NCBI GenBank assembly: GCA_035623615.1
Contig: DASPTB010000070.1
Span: 1 to 23,337, forward strand
Source: DASPTB01 sp035623615
Lineage (GTDB): Bacteria; Actinomycetota; UBA4738
Direction of reading: 5' to 3'
DNA length: 23,337 nucleotides
Part shown: positions 1-5,376 of the stretch, piece by piece
Layout: the number at the start of each line of letters is the position of its first letter
Position numbering within the stretch: position 1 is the stretch's first letter
Notes under the pieces: model-generated
What the model saw: the letters and a program-made list of their open reading frames with translations, nothing else
What the model was told of the DNA's origin: nothing
Databases searched by the model: none
Position numbers and translations under genes: made by a program

Positions 1-94
1 GGGACGGGCTCCGATCGCATAGTCGTTCGAACGTGGTGGCCGGGCGTCCAGGCGGCCCGGAGGGGACCGCACCGGCCGCCGGTAAGGGGGGAAC

Positions 95-982
95 ATGTCC
101 AGACTTCCGTTGCGGGGCTCGCGTTGGGCGGTGACGCTCGGCACGGCTCTCCTGATGGTGAGCGCGGTGGCGGGGGCCGCCGCCGCGGCGCCGGGTCCGG
201 GTGAGGGCACCATGCACTACTACCTGGCCTTGGGCGACTCGCTGGCGGCCGGCGCGCAGCCCAACCAGGACGGCCTGACCGTGCCGACCAAGACCGGGTA
301 CGCCAACGACGTGCTCCAAGCCGAGCGTACAGTCATCCCCGGTATCCAGTTGCGGAACATGGGGTGCCTCGGCGAGACCACGACGTCGATGATTGCCGGC
401 GGCGTGTGCTCGTATGGGCAGGGCTCGCAGCTCGGTCAGGCCGTGCACTTCCTGCAGCGCAACGCGGGCTCGGTCTCGTTCGTCACGATCGACATCGGCG
501 CCAACGACGTCGACGGCTGCATCAAGGACGGCTCGGTGGGTCTCCCGTGCGTGCAGCAGGCGTTCGCAAACGTGCAGAAGAACCTCCCGGCCATCATGTC
601 GCAGCTGCGGGCGGCGGCTCCCGGCGTGCCGATCGTCGGTATGAACTACTACGACCCGTTCCTGGCGGCGTGGCTCCAGGGACCAGCGGGTCAGACGCTC
701 GCGCAGCAGTCCGAGCAACTGGCCGAGCAATACAACGGCGCGATCGACGCGGTCTATGGTGCCTTCGGCGCACCGGTCGCCGACGTCCAGACGACGTTCT
801 CGACGAGCGACTTCACCGACCAGGTGAACCTGCCCGGGTTCGGACCGGTGCCCCGCAACGTCGCGCGTGTGTGCGAGTGGACGTGGATGTGTGTCGCGCC
901 CCCGCGGGGCCCGAACATCCACGCGAACGGGAAGGGCTACCTCGAGATGGCGGCGGCCTTCGAGGCGGTTCTCTCGCCCTAG
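95..982 (+). CDS. Secreted SGNH/GDSL-family hydrolase (lipase/esterase-like)
   Basis: This 295-residue protein is probably an exported esterase or lipase of the SGNH/GDSL superfamily; the substrate cannot be read from sequence. Residues 1-32 form a signal peptide: Arg-rich start, hydrophobic core and an Ala-rich end likely cut near A31-A32. The block I motif LALGDSLAAG carries the candidate nucleophile Ser at about 49. The GAND motif (IDIGANDV) matches block III with its Gly and Asn. Near the C terminus, NIHANGKGY matches the block V His, although the usual preceding Asp is Asn here. Length is normal for secreted actinobacterial members. The ATG at 95 is preceded by a strong Shine-Dalgarno (AAGGGGGG, about 84-91). 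The gene is followed by a perfect 13-bp hairpin, so it is probably monocistronic. I infer cell-surface or extracellular action from the signal peptide. Confidence 0.88.
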   Translation: MSRLPLRGSRWAVTLGTALLMVSAVAGAAAAAPGPGEGTMHYYLALGDSLAAGAQPNQDGLTVPTKTGYANDVLQAERTVIPGIQLRNMGCLGETTTSMIAGGVCSYGQGSQLGQAVHFLQRNAGSVSFVTIDIGANDVDGCIKDGSVGLPCVQQAFANVQKNLPAIMSQLRAAAPGVPIVGMNYYDPFLAAWLQGPAGQTLAQQSEQLAEQYNGAIDAVYGAFGAPVADVQTTFSTSDFTDQVNLPGFGPVPRNVARVCEWTWMCVAPPRGPNIHANGKGYLEMAAAFEAVLSP

Positions 983-995
983 GTGGTTGCGGTCG

Positions 996-1027
996 TCGGG
1001 GAGGGACGAGACGCCGTCCCTCCCCGA
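996..1027 (+). terminator. Hairpin terminator after the SGNH hydrolase
   Basis: A perfect 13-bp inverted repeat (TCGGGGAGGGACG / CGTCCCTCCCCGA) with a 6-nt loop lies 14 nt after the hydrolase stop. There is no U-tract, which is common for GC-rich actinobacterial terminators. Its stem-loop core closely resembles the hairpin at 3403-3440. Confidence 0.75.
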
Positions 1028-1098
1028 TGCCCCCGGTCTTCCCTCGCAGGCCGTTGTGGGTCATACTTCGCGAAGTCGCCAAAGGGAGTCGCCGGGAC

Positions 1099-1736
1099 AT
1101 GCAGACGGAGGTTCGGCTTCCGCCCCACGAGCCTGAGCTCGCGCCCACCTCCGCGCCCCCACGGCGCTGGCCGCGGCGGGTGGTGGTCGCGCTCCTCGTG
1201 CTGATCGGCGCGGTGCTCGCCTTCGGCGGATGGTTCCTGGCGAACTACGATCCGATCTGCCACGAGCAGTGCACCGGGGTCAGTGGCGTGCACGGGTCGG
1301 GGGCCACGGACCTCGGCGATTTTTCGTCGCCGAAAGGCGAGGGCTTCACGGCGTACCGCGTTGATCTGGTCCCCGGAAAGCAGTTCAGCTTCTGGTTCAC
1401 TCTCTCGAACGATGGTCCGGTGCCGGTCACCATCACGCACGTGGGAGCCCTGCCGCAACCCTTCGATTTCTACCGAGTCTCTCGCGTGCAGCTGCAATAC
1501 TTCGAAGGGACGGCTCCACCCATCGTGGCGTTCCGCCCCTTCAGGCTCTCCAACAACGACTTCGTGAACGTCCTCGTCACGATGCAGATGCGCAGGTGTG
1601 TGCAGGGAGAAGGCGCCGTCTCCTTCGGAGACATCCCGGTGACGTTCAAGCTCTTCGGGGTCACGAGGCACACGACCGTCTATCTGCCCACGACGATCTC
1701 GCTGACGGCTCCGAAGCGCACCGTTTGCCAGGGTTG

Positions 1737-1737
<1 letters not shown>
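1099..1737 (+). CDS. Membrane-anchored extracytoplasmic protein of unknown function
   Basis: I do not recognise the family. The 212-residue product has a short Pro/Arg-rich cytoplasmic N terminus, one transmembrane segment at about residues 29-49, and an extracytoplasmic part starting NYDPICHEQC. The outer part looks beta-rich (alternating hydrophobic pattern, e.g. FSFWFTLSNDGPVPVTI), which suggests an Ig-like or similar sandwich. Cysteines at the start (CHEQC), middle (RRC) and end (TVC) could form disulfides outside the cell. The open frame runs back to 364, but that part lies out of frame across the hydrolase gene. ATG 1099 is chosen because it lies beyond the terminator at 996-1027 and precedes the Lys/Arg-flanked anchor. 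A GGGAG at 1084-1088 (AAAGGGAGTC) is a plausible but slightly distant ribosome site. The TGA stop ends on the base that is the discriminator of the convergent tRNA-Gly. Confidence 0.7.
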
Positions 1738-1808
<71 letters not shown>

Positions 1809-1853
1809 GGTTCGCGCCATAGCTTACCGGGCGGCCGCGGTGAACCCCGCGAG

Positions 1854-2357
1854 TCACCCCCAGCGCCAGAAGTCGTCCCGTTCGAGCAGGCTCCGCACAT
1901 GGTTCACCTCGCCGGCGTGGTACGTGTCGTGCTGCATCAGCATCGACAGGAGCCAGCGCGTCGGCCTCTCGGCCCCCCAGTTGGCCTTTCGCGGTTCGGA
2001 CAACGCGGCGTCGTCCAGGTCGCGGACGTGGTCGAGGAGCGCTCCGTGAACGGTCTTGAGCCACGCGATCGCCTCGTCCATCGGGGCGAATCCCCGCGGC
2101 CACGGACGCACGGTGATGTCGGTCCATTGCAGCGTTCCCGCCCCGAACGCGTAGTCGTCGTACATGACCTTTGCGCCGCCGACGTGCAGTGTGATCGATT
2201 CGATCGTACGCTGTCCTCCCGCGGGCAGCGCCCGCCAGAACGAGGTGTCCACGCTCCGGAGGTTCGTCAGGAACGACTGCGCCTCGTTCGTCTCGCGGAT
2301 CCCCTCGCCGGAGAACGCCTCCTCCAGCAGGAACACGACCTCGTCGACGGCTCCCAT
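1854..2357 (-). CDS. DinB-like / YfiT-type putative metalloenzyme
   Basis: The 167-residue protein fits the DinB/YfiT four-helix bundle superfamily in length and motifs. The expected metal triad is visible: His at about 58 (ITLHVGGAKVMY) and the HxxxH pair at about 143 and 147 (MQHDTYHAGEVNHV). Members include thiol-dependent S-transferases and many damage-inducible proteins of unknown reaction, so the substrate is not assignable. A start at 2357 (MGAVDEVV) gives the usual length; an in-frame ATG at 2381 would add eight residues and run into the divergent promoter. It is divergent from the PhzF-like gene, with starts only about 31 bp apart. A -10-like TACCGT at 2372-2377 on this strand would give an mRNA leader of about 8 nt. 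Confidence 0.82.
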   Translation of the reverse strand: MGAVDEVVFLLEEAFSGEGIRETNEAQSFLTNLRSVDTSFWRALPAGGQRTIESITLHVGGAKVMYDDYAFGAGTLQWTDITVRPWPRGFAPMDEAIAWLKTVHGALLDHVRDLDDAALSEPRKANWGAERPTRWLLSMLMQHDTYHAGEVNHVRSLLERDDFWRWG

Positions 2358-2371
2358 GGCTCTCGCGTGCG

Positions 2372-2381
2372 ACGGTAGCAT
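2372..2381. promoter_or_regulatory. Overlapping divergent -10 elements (DinB-like / PhzF-like)
   Basis: The 10-mer ACGGTAGCAT reads TAGCAT (2376-2381) on the plus strand and TACCGT (2377 to 2372) on the minus strand, so two TANNNT -10 elements share the central TA. The plus element is followed by exactly 7 nt and then GTG 2389, a leaderless arrangement. The minus element lies 14 nt before ATG 2357. No clear -35 is seen for either. Confidence 0.5.
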
Positions 2382-2388
2382 GAGCGGC

Positions 2389-3246
2389 GTGAAGGTTCCC
2401 TTCGTCCTCGTGGACGTCTTCACCGACCGGCCGCTCGCCGGCAATCAGCTCTGCGTCGTCCCCGAGCCCATCCCACTCGAGACCGCCCAGATGCAGGCGG
2501 TCGCGAAAGAGATCGGCTTCTCTGAGACCACGTTCGTGTCCGAGGCCTCGGGTGACCGGTACGCGATGCGGATCTTCACGCCCGGCGGCGAGCTGCCGTT
2601 CGCGGGGCATCCGTCGCTTGGGACCGCGTTCGTGCTGGTATCGCGGGGAGCCGTCACATCTCCCGCGACGCAAAAGGTGGCGGCGGGGGAGTTCTGGGTC
2701 TCCGCCGATCCCGGCGCGGGTACTGCCCGAATGCGGCAGGGTCCGCCGGTGTTCGGCCCGGTCTTCGAGGACCGCGTCGCGGTCGCGCGGGCGGCGGGAT
2801 TGCAGGTCGACGACCTCCACCCGTCGCTGCCGGTGCAGGCGGTCTCGACCGGACTGCGGCACCTGATGGTGCCCGCCGTGGACCGCGACGCAGTGGTGCG
2901 GGCGAACGCGCATCCCCCGACGGTCCGCGAGGTGGTGAAGGCATCGGGATCCGACGGCTTCTACCTGTTCGCCGCCGACACCGCCGGCGCGAAGGCCCGA
3001 CTGTTCGATGCCGACCTCGGCGTCGGCGAGGACCCCGCGACTGGCTCCGCCGCCGGGCCGCTCGGCGCCTACCTCGTGCACCATGGTGTGCTGGCTCCCG
3101 GCGAGATCGTGGTGTCGCAGGGCGTCGAGATTGGCCGCCCCAGCACGCTCGTGGTCGATGTGGCGGACGACGGCGGATCGCTGACCGTCCACGTGGGCGG
3201 GGGAGTGGCGATCGTCGGCGAAGGCCGGTTCGATCTTCCTTTCTAG
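2389..3246 (+). CDS. PhzF-family isomerase/epimerase-like protein
   Basis: The 285-residue protein is a PhzF-like (diaminopimelate-epimerase fold) enzyme of unknown substrate. The N terminus (FVLVDVFTDRPLAGNQLCVV) matches the family signature. The motif EIGFSETTFV holds the Glu (about residue 46) that corresponds to the PhzF catalytic acid/base. FTPGGELPFAGHPSLGTAF and the late VGEDPATGSAAGPLGAYL block are also diagnostic. Most genomic members are not phenazine genes, and no phenazine cluster is present here. GTG 2389 is preferred over ATG 2380 because a TAGCAT -10 ends 7 nt before it, and MKVPFVLVDVF is a typical family start. No Shine-Dalgarno is seen, which fits leaderless translation. The stop lies 32 nt before tRNA-Pro. 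Confidence 0.86.
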   Translation: MKVPFVLVDVFTDRPLAGNQLCVVPEPIPLETAQMQAVAKEIGFSETTFVSEASGDRYAMRIFTPGGELPFAGHPSLGTAFVLVSRGAVTSPATQKVAAGEFWVSADPGAGTARMRQGPPVFGPVFEDRVAVARAAGLQVDDLHPSLPVQAVSTGLRHLMVPAVDRDAVVRANAHPPTVREVVKASGSDGFYLFAADTAGAKARLFDADLGVGEDPATGSAAGPLGAYLVHHGVLAPGEIVVSQGVEIGRPSTLVVDVADDGGSLTVHVGGGVAIVGEGRFDLPF

Positions 3247-3265
3247 CTCGCGCGCCGCCCCGGCC

Positions 3266-3271
3266 TAGAAT
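3266..3271 (+). promoter_or_regulatory. -10 element of tRNA-Pro
   Basis: TAGAAT (one mismatch to TATAAT) ends 7 nt before the first base of the tRNA. Initiation is therefore predicted at, or one base before, the mature 5' end. No good -35 is visible in the short gap after the PhzF-like gene. Confidence 0.5.
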
Positions 3272-3278
3272 CGTGGCG

Positions 3279-3353
3279 CGGGGCGTAGCGCAGCTTGGTT
3301 AGCGCGCCTGCTTTGGGAGCAGGAGGTCGCCGGTTCGAATCCGGCCGCCCCGA
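3279..3353 (+). tRNA. tRNA-Pro (anticodon TGG)
   Basis: A complete cloverleaf is visible: acceptor CGGGGCG/CGCCCCG, D arm GCGC...GCGC, anticodon arm with loop TTTGGGA (anticodon TGG), and T arm GCCGG-TTCGAAT-CCGGC with discriminator A. The initial C1-G72 pair is typical of bacterial tRNA-Pro. CCA is not encoded; CTG follows. Confidence 0.96.
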
Positions 3354-3402
3354 CTGATCCTCACGGCTGCTGTCCGACCGATTGATCGCCTTGGTGGCGA
3401 GA

Positions 3403-3440
3403 ATCGAAGGGGGGACGGACGCCGCCGTCCCCCCTTCGAT
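3403..3440 (-). terminator. 16-bp hairpin terminator after the small secreted protein gene
   Basis: A perfect 16-bp inverted repeat (ATCGAAGGGGGGACGG / CCGTCCCCCCTTCGAT) with a 6-nt loop lies 11 nt beyond the stop of the minus-strand gene at 3452. It may also stop transcription from tRNA-Pro, 50 nt away on the other strand, so it could work in both directions. It lacks a U-tract. Confidence 0.75.
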
Positions 3441-3451
3441 CCGGCGAGGAG

Positions 3452-3883
3452 CTACTTGCAGTCGACGTTGAAGGCGATCTGGCCGCCGCTCGGGGAGACC
3501 CCTCCCGGCCACACGAACGTCCAGCCCCACTCCGAGTACAGAGGCGTGATGTCCGCTCGAGGTGCATTGCCGATCAGGCTGATCGTTGCCTCATTGGGGT
3601 CGCTGGTCGAGATGCCGAACCCTCCATTCAACGCCGTCCGGCCGGTTGGGCACGGGTAGTGGAAGAAGAGCCCACCAATACCAGACGGCACATTGTAGAT
3701 GTACTGTCCTTGCCACCCGGCCTTTCCGCTCTTGGCGAGCGGCGCGCTCGCCCTAACCATCCTCGGGGCCGCCTTCGCGGCGTGGTGCGTGGATGCGGAT
3801 GCGGCGCTCAGGCCGAGTGCCGCGACGGTGATCGCGCTGACGAGGACGGTCGACGCGATGGCCACTTTGATGGGTGCGCGCAC
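3452..3883 (-). CDS. Small secreted protein of unknown function
   Basis: I do not recognise this 143-residue protein. Residues 1-31 form a clear signal peptide: charged start MRAPIK, hydrophobic core, cleavage near SAASAS. The mature part is aromatic- and Gly-rich (YIYNVPSGIGGLFFHYPCP, YSEWGWTFVWPGG), with two cysteines (in YPCP and the penultimate residue) that could form a disulfide. The composition suggests a small beta-rich extracellular protein. The start is GTG 3883, supported by AAGGAGGG at 3889-3896, a strong Shine-Dalgarno with 5-nt spacing. The gene stands alone, with a 291-bp gene-free stretch upstream and a strong hairpin downstream, so it is probably monocistronic. Confidence 0.75.
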   Translation of the reverse strand: MRAPIKVAIASTVLVSAITVAALGLSAASASTHHAAKAAPRMVRASAPLAKSGKAGWQGQYIYNVPSGIGGLFFHYPCPTGRTALNGGFGISTSDPNEATISLIGNAPRADITPLYSEWGWTFVWPGGVSPSGGQIAFNVDCK

Positions 3884-4174
3884 TGAGTCCCTCCTTCTGC
3901 GAGCTTGGATCCTGCAAAATCACGATGTTCGGAACCCTTTAGCTGCCCTGACACCTCCTTCCCGCGCCCTCGCGCGACCCTGCCGGGTCTGCCCTACGCG
4001 CCAAGAAACGAGGGTCGCTCATTAACAAGCTCTCAGAGTCTCTGGCCCTGAGGAATCAGCCGAGGATGAAGGCGCAATCGAGGAAAGTCAATCGGCTTCC
4101 TGGCCCACTTGCGAATGCGGAATCGCCAATTCGGGTCTCGCGAGTCTTTGGGCTGTCTTGGTCGGTCTCGGCGC
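3884..4174. other. Gene-free stretch
   Basis: No convincing gene is seen in these 291 bases. The left edge holds the ribosome site of the small secreted protein and presumably its promoter, in the less GC-rich part around 3905-3945. A weak 8-bp inverted repeat (3974-3981 and 4011-4018, 29-nt spacer) is present. The right part follows the lipoprotein stop and shows no strong terminator. Confidence 0.5.
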
Positions 4175-4753
4175 TCAGTCGGTGTCGGGTGGCGGCAGCC
4201 CCAGTTGGCGGCGGAGGGCGCGCACCCAGCGCTCGACCGCGCCGTTCGCCGTATCCAGCTGAGGGCGATACCAGGCGAGCTCCCCCAGGGAGGTCGAGGC
4301 CGCCGCCCTCGCTGTGAGGCTCGCCCTCGACTCGTTGACCTCGAACAGCGTGCGCGCCAACGCCTCGAGGGCTGGGGGGAACGTCATCGCGAGGAGGCGC
4401 CGGTCGAAGAGGCGCTCGGTGGCAGCCGCGTCGCGAAGATCCGCCTCGGCGGCCGCGAGGTCGTGCCCGTCCCGGTCCTCGAGCCCGTCGAAGTCGGTCT
4501 CGAGTCGCCGGTTGCCCGAACGGGCGATCACGAGGTACTGGGCGCCAAGGGCTCGTCGCACGCCGCTCGTGGTGGGAAAGGGGGGCGCGTTGCGCGCCGG
4601 GATACGGCCCGGGGGCGCCGCGGCCCGGGGCGGCCCGGGCGTACAGCCCGCCGCCAGCGCGAACAGGAGCGCGCACCCCACGGCCGCCACCCGCCGGCAC
4701 CCCACGGCCGCCGGCCTCCGCGCACACGACCCGGCGAGCCTCTCGCCCAGCAC
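4175..4753 (-). CDS. Putative lipoprotein of unknown function
   Basis: The 192-residue product has a lipoprotein signal peptide: Arg-rich N region, hydrophobic stretch ending ALAAGC, so lipidation is predicted at Cys of about residue 37 after processing by signal peptidase II. A Pro/Ala-rich linker follows. The remaining ~130 residues look alpha-helical and rich in Arg, Glu and Ala (LEALARTLFEVNESRASLTARAAAS), possibly a helical bundle. No enzyme motif is recognised. GTG 4753 is preceded by GGGAGGG with 7-nt spacing. The gene lies 85 nt after the receiver-like gene on the same strand and could be the last gene of that group. Confidence 0.68.
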   Translation of the reverse strand: MLGERLAGSCARRPAAVGCRRVAAVGCALLFALAAGCTPGPPRAAAPPGRIPARNAPPFPTTSGVRRALGAQYLVIARSGNRRLETDFDGLEDRDGHDLAAAEADLRDAAATERLFDRRLLAMTFPPALEALARTLFEVNESRASLTARAAASTSLGELAWYRPQLDTANGAVERWVRALRRQLGLPPPDTD

Positions 4754-4838
4754 TCCGATTCCCTCCCGCAGCCCGTCTGGTCAAAGGTCTACGGGCGGCG
4801 GGCGGGGGTGGTTCTGTGGTCGCCCGCGCGGAAGCCGA

Positions 4839-5267
4839 TCACGTCCGGGTTCTCGCAGCGCCCCCGACGTTGGCTCGGCCGGTCACCCGGTCGATCGCGT
4901 CCAACAGACCTCCACCGGAGCTGATCTCGTCGAGGAAGACGACCTCCTCTGCAGGGAACATGTTGGCGAGGCCTTCCGAACCGAGGACCACGGCGGGCCG
5001 CCCGGAACACAGATAGAAGGAGAGCAGGTCCGCGGCGGACGTTCCGTCGCCCACTTCCTCGCACTCGAGACGGCAGTCGAGCACCACGACGTCCGCCTCG
5101 TCCACGAGCGGGCATGCTCCCGTCCCGTCGCCGACGCAGACATAGGAGGGCGCCGACGGACCGGAGCACGTGGCCACCTCGTACCCGGCATCCTCGATCC
5201 AGCCGGAGAGCGTGCGACGCTCATCCGAATCGCGCTGCACCAGCAGGACCCTCGGCTTCGTCCTCAT
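4839..5267 (-). CDS. Degenerate, cysteine-rich receiver-like protein
   Basis: The 142-residue protein has the outline of a CheY-like receiver: beta1 RVLLVQRDSDERR, a strand ending VVVLDCRLE with Asp at about 64 in the phosphoacceptor place, and later AVVLGS and VVFLDEIS strands. Key residues are altered. The acidic pair is reduced to one Asp (QRD instead of EDD or similar), and the invariant Lys after beta5 is absent (FLDEI). Between beta2 and beta3 there is an insert of about 20 residues. Six cysteines (about 34, 44, 52, 65, 69, 87) cluster in and near it, which is unusual for a receiver. There is no output domain. Normal phosphotransfer is doubtful; a pseudo-receiver or redox/metal-sensing role is inference. 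ATG 5267 has GGGAGG with 5-nt spacing, but that site sits in a hairpin. Confidence 0.65.
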   Translation of the reverse strand: MRTKPRVLLVQRDSDERRTLSGWIEDAGYEVATCSGPSAPSYVCVGDGTGACPLVDEADVVVLDCRLECEEVGDGTSAADLLSFYLCSGRPAVVLGSEGLANMFPAEEVVFLDEISSGGGLLDAIDRVTGRANVGGAARTRT

Positions 5268-5273
5268 GGGTAC

Positions 5274-5294
5274 CTCCCGGGCTCATGCCGGGAG
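5274..5294 (-). promoter_or_regulatory. Hairpin overlapping the ribosome-binding site of the receiver-like gene
   Basis: On the minus strand CTCCCGG - CATGAGC - CCGGGAG forms a perfect 7-bp GC stem with a 7-nt loop. The 3' arm contains most of the GGGAGG Shine-Dalgarno that serves ATG 5267. When folded, the ribosome site would be masked. Confidence 0.45.
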
Positions 5295-5332
5295 ACTGGC
5301 AGCAACGCCCGGTCCGGGGAGGGGCCACCCGG

Positions 5333-5347
5333 CCCCGCCCGGCGGGG
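5333..5347 (-). terminator. Possible short terminator hairpin after the GH92 gene
   Basis: CCCCGC-CCG-GCGGGG forms a 6-bp stem with a 3-nt loop, 29 nt beyond the GH92 stop. The surrounding sequence is very GC-rich, so chance is a real alternative. Confidence 0.3.
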
Positions 5348-5376
5348 ACCATCGCCCGCGCCGGGCCACGCGACCG

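Noticed and set aside
1..94. Possible partial gene at the left edge
   Set aside because: No coding frame with family features is seen; it is most likely the upstream region of the SGNH hydrolase, with its ribosome site at 84-91.
364..1098. Upstream extension of the membrane-anchored unknown protein
   Set aside because: It overlaps the SGNH hydrolase in another frame and crosses a strong terminator hairpin. The natural N terminus before the membrane helix is at ATG 1099.
3974..4018. 8-bp inverted repeat with 29-nt spacer in the gene-free stretch
   Set aside because: Arms are short and far apart for a terminator or operator in 70% GC DNA; chance is sufficient.
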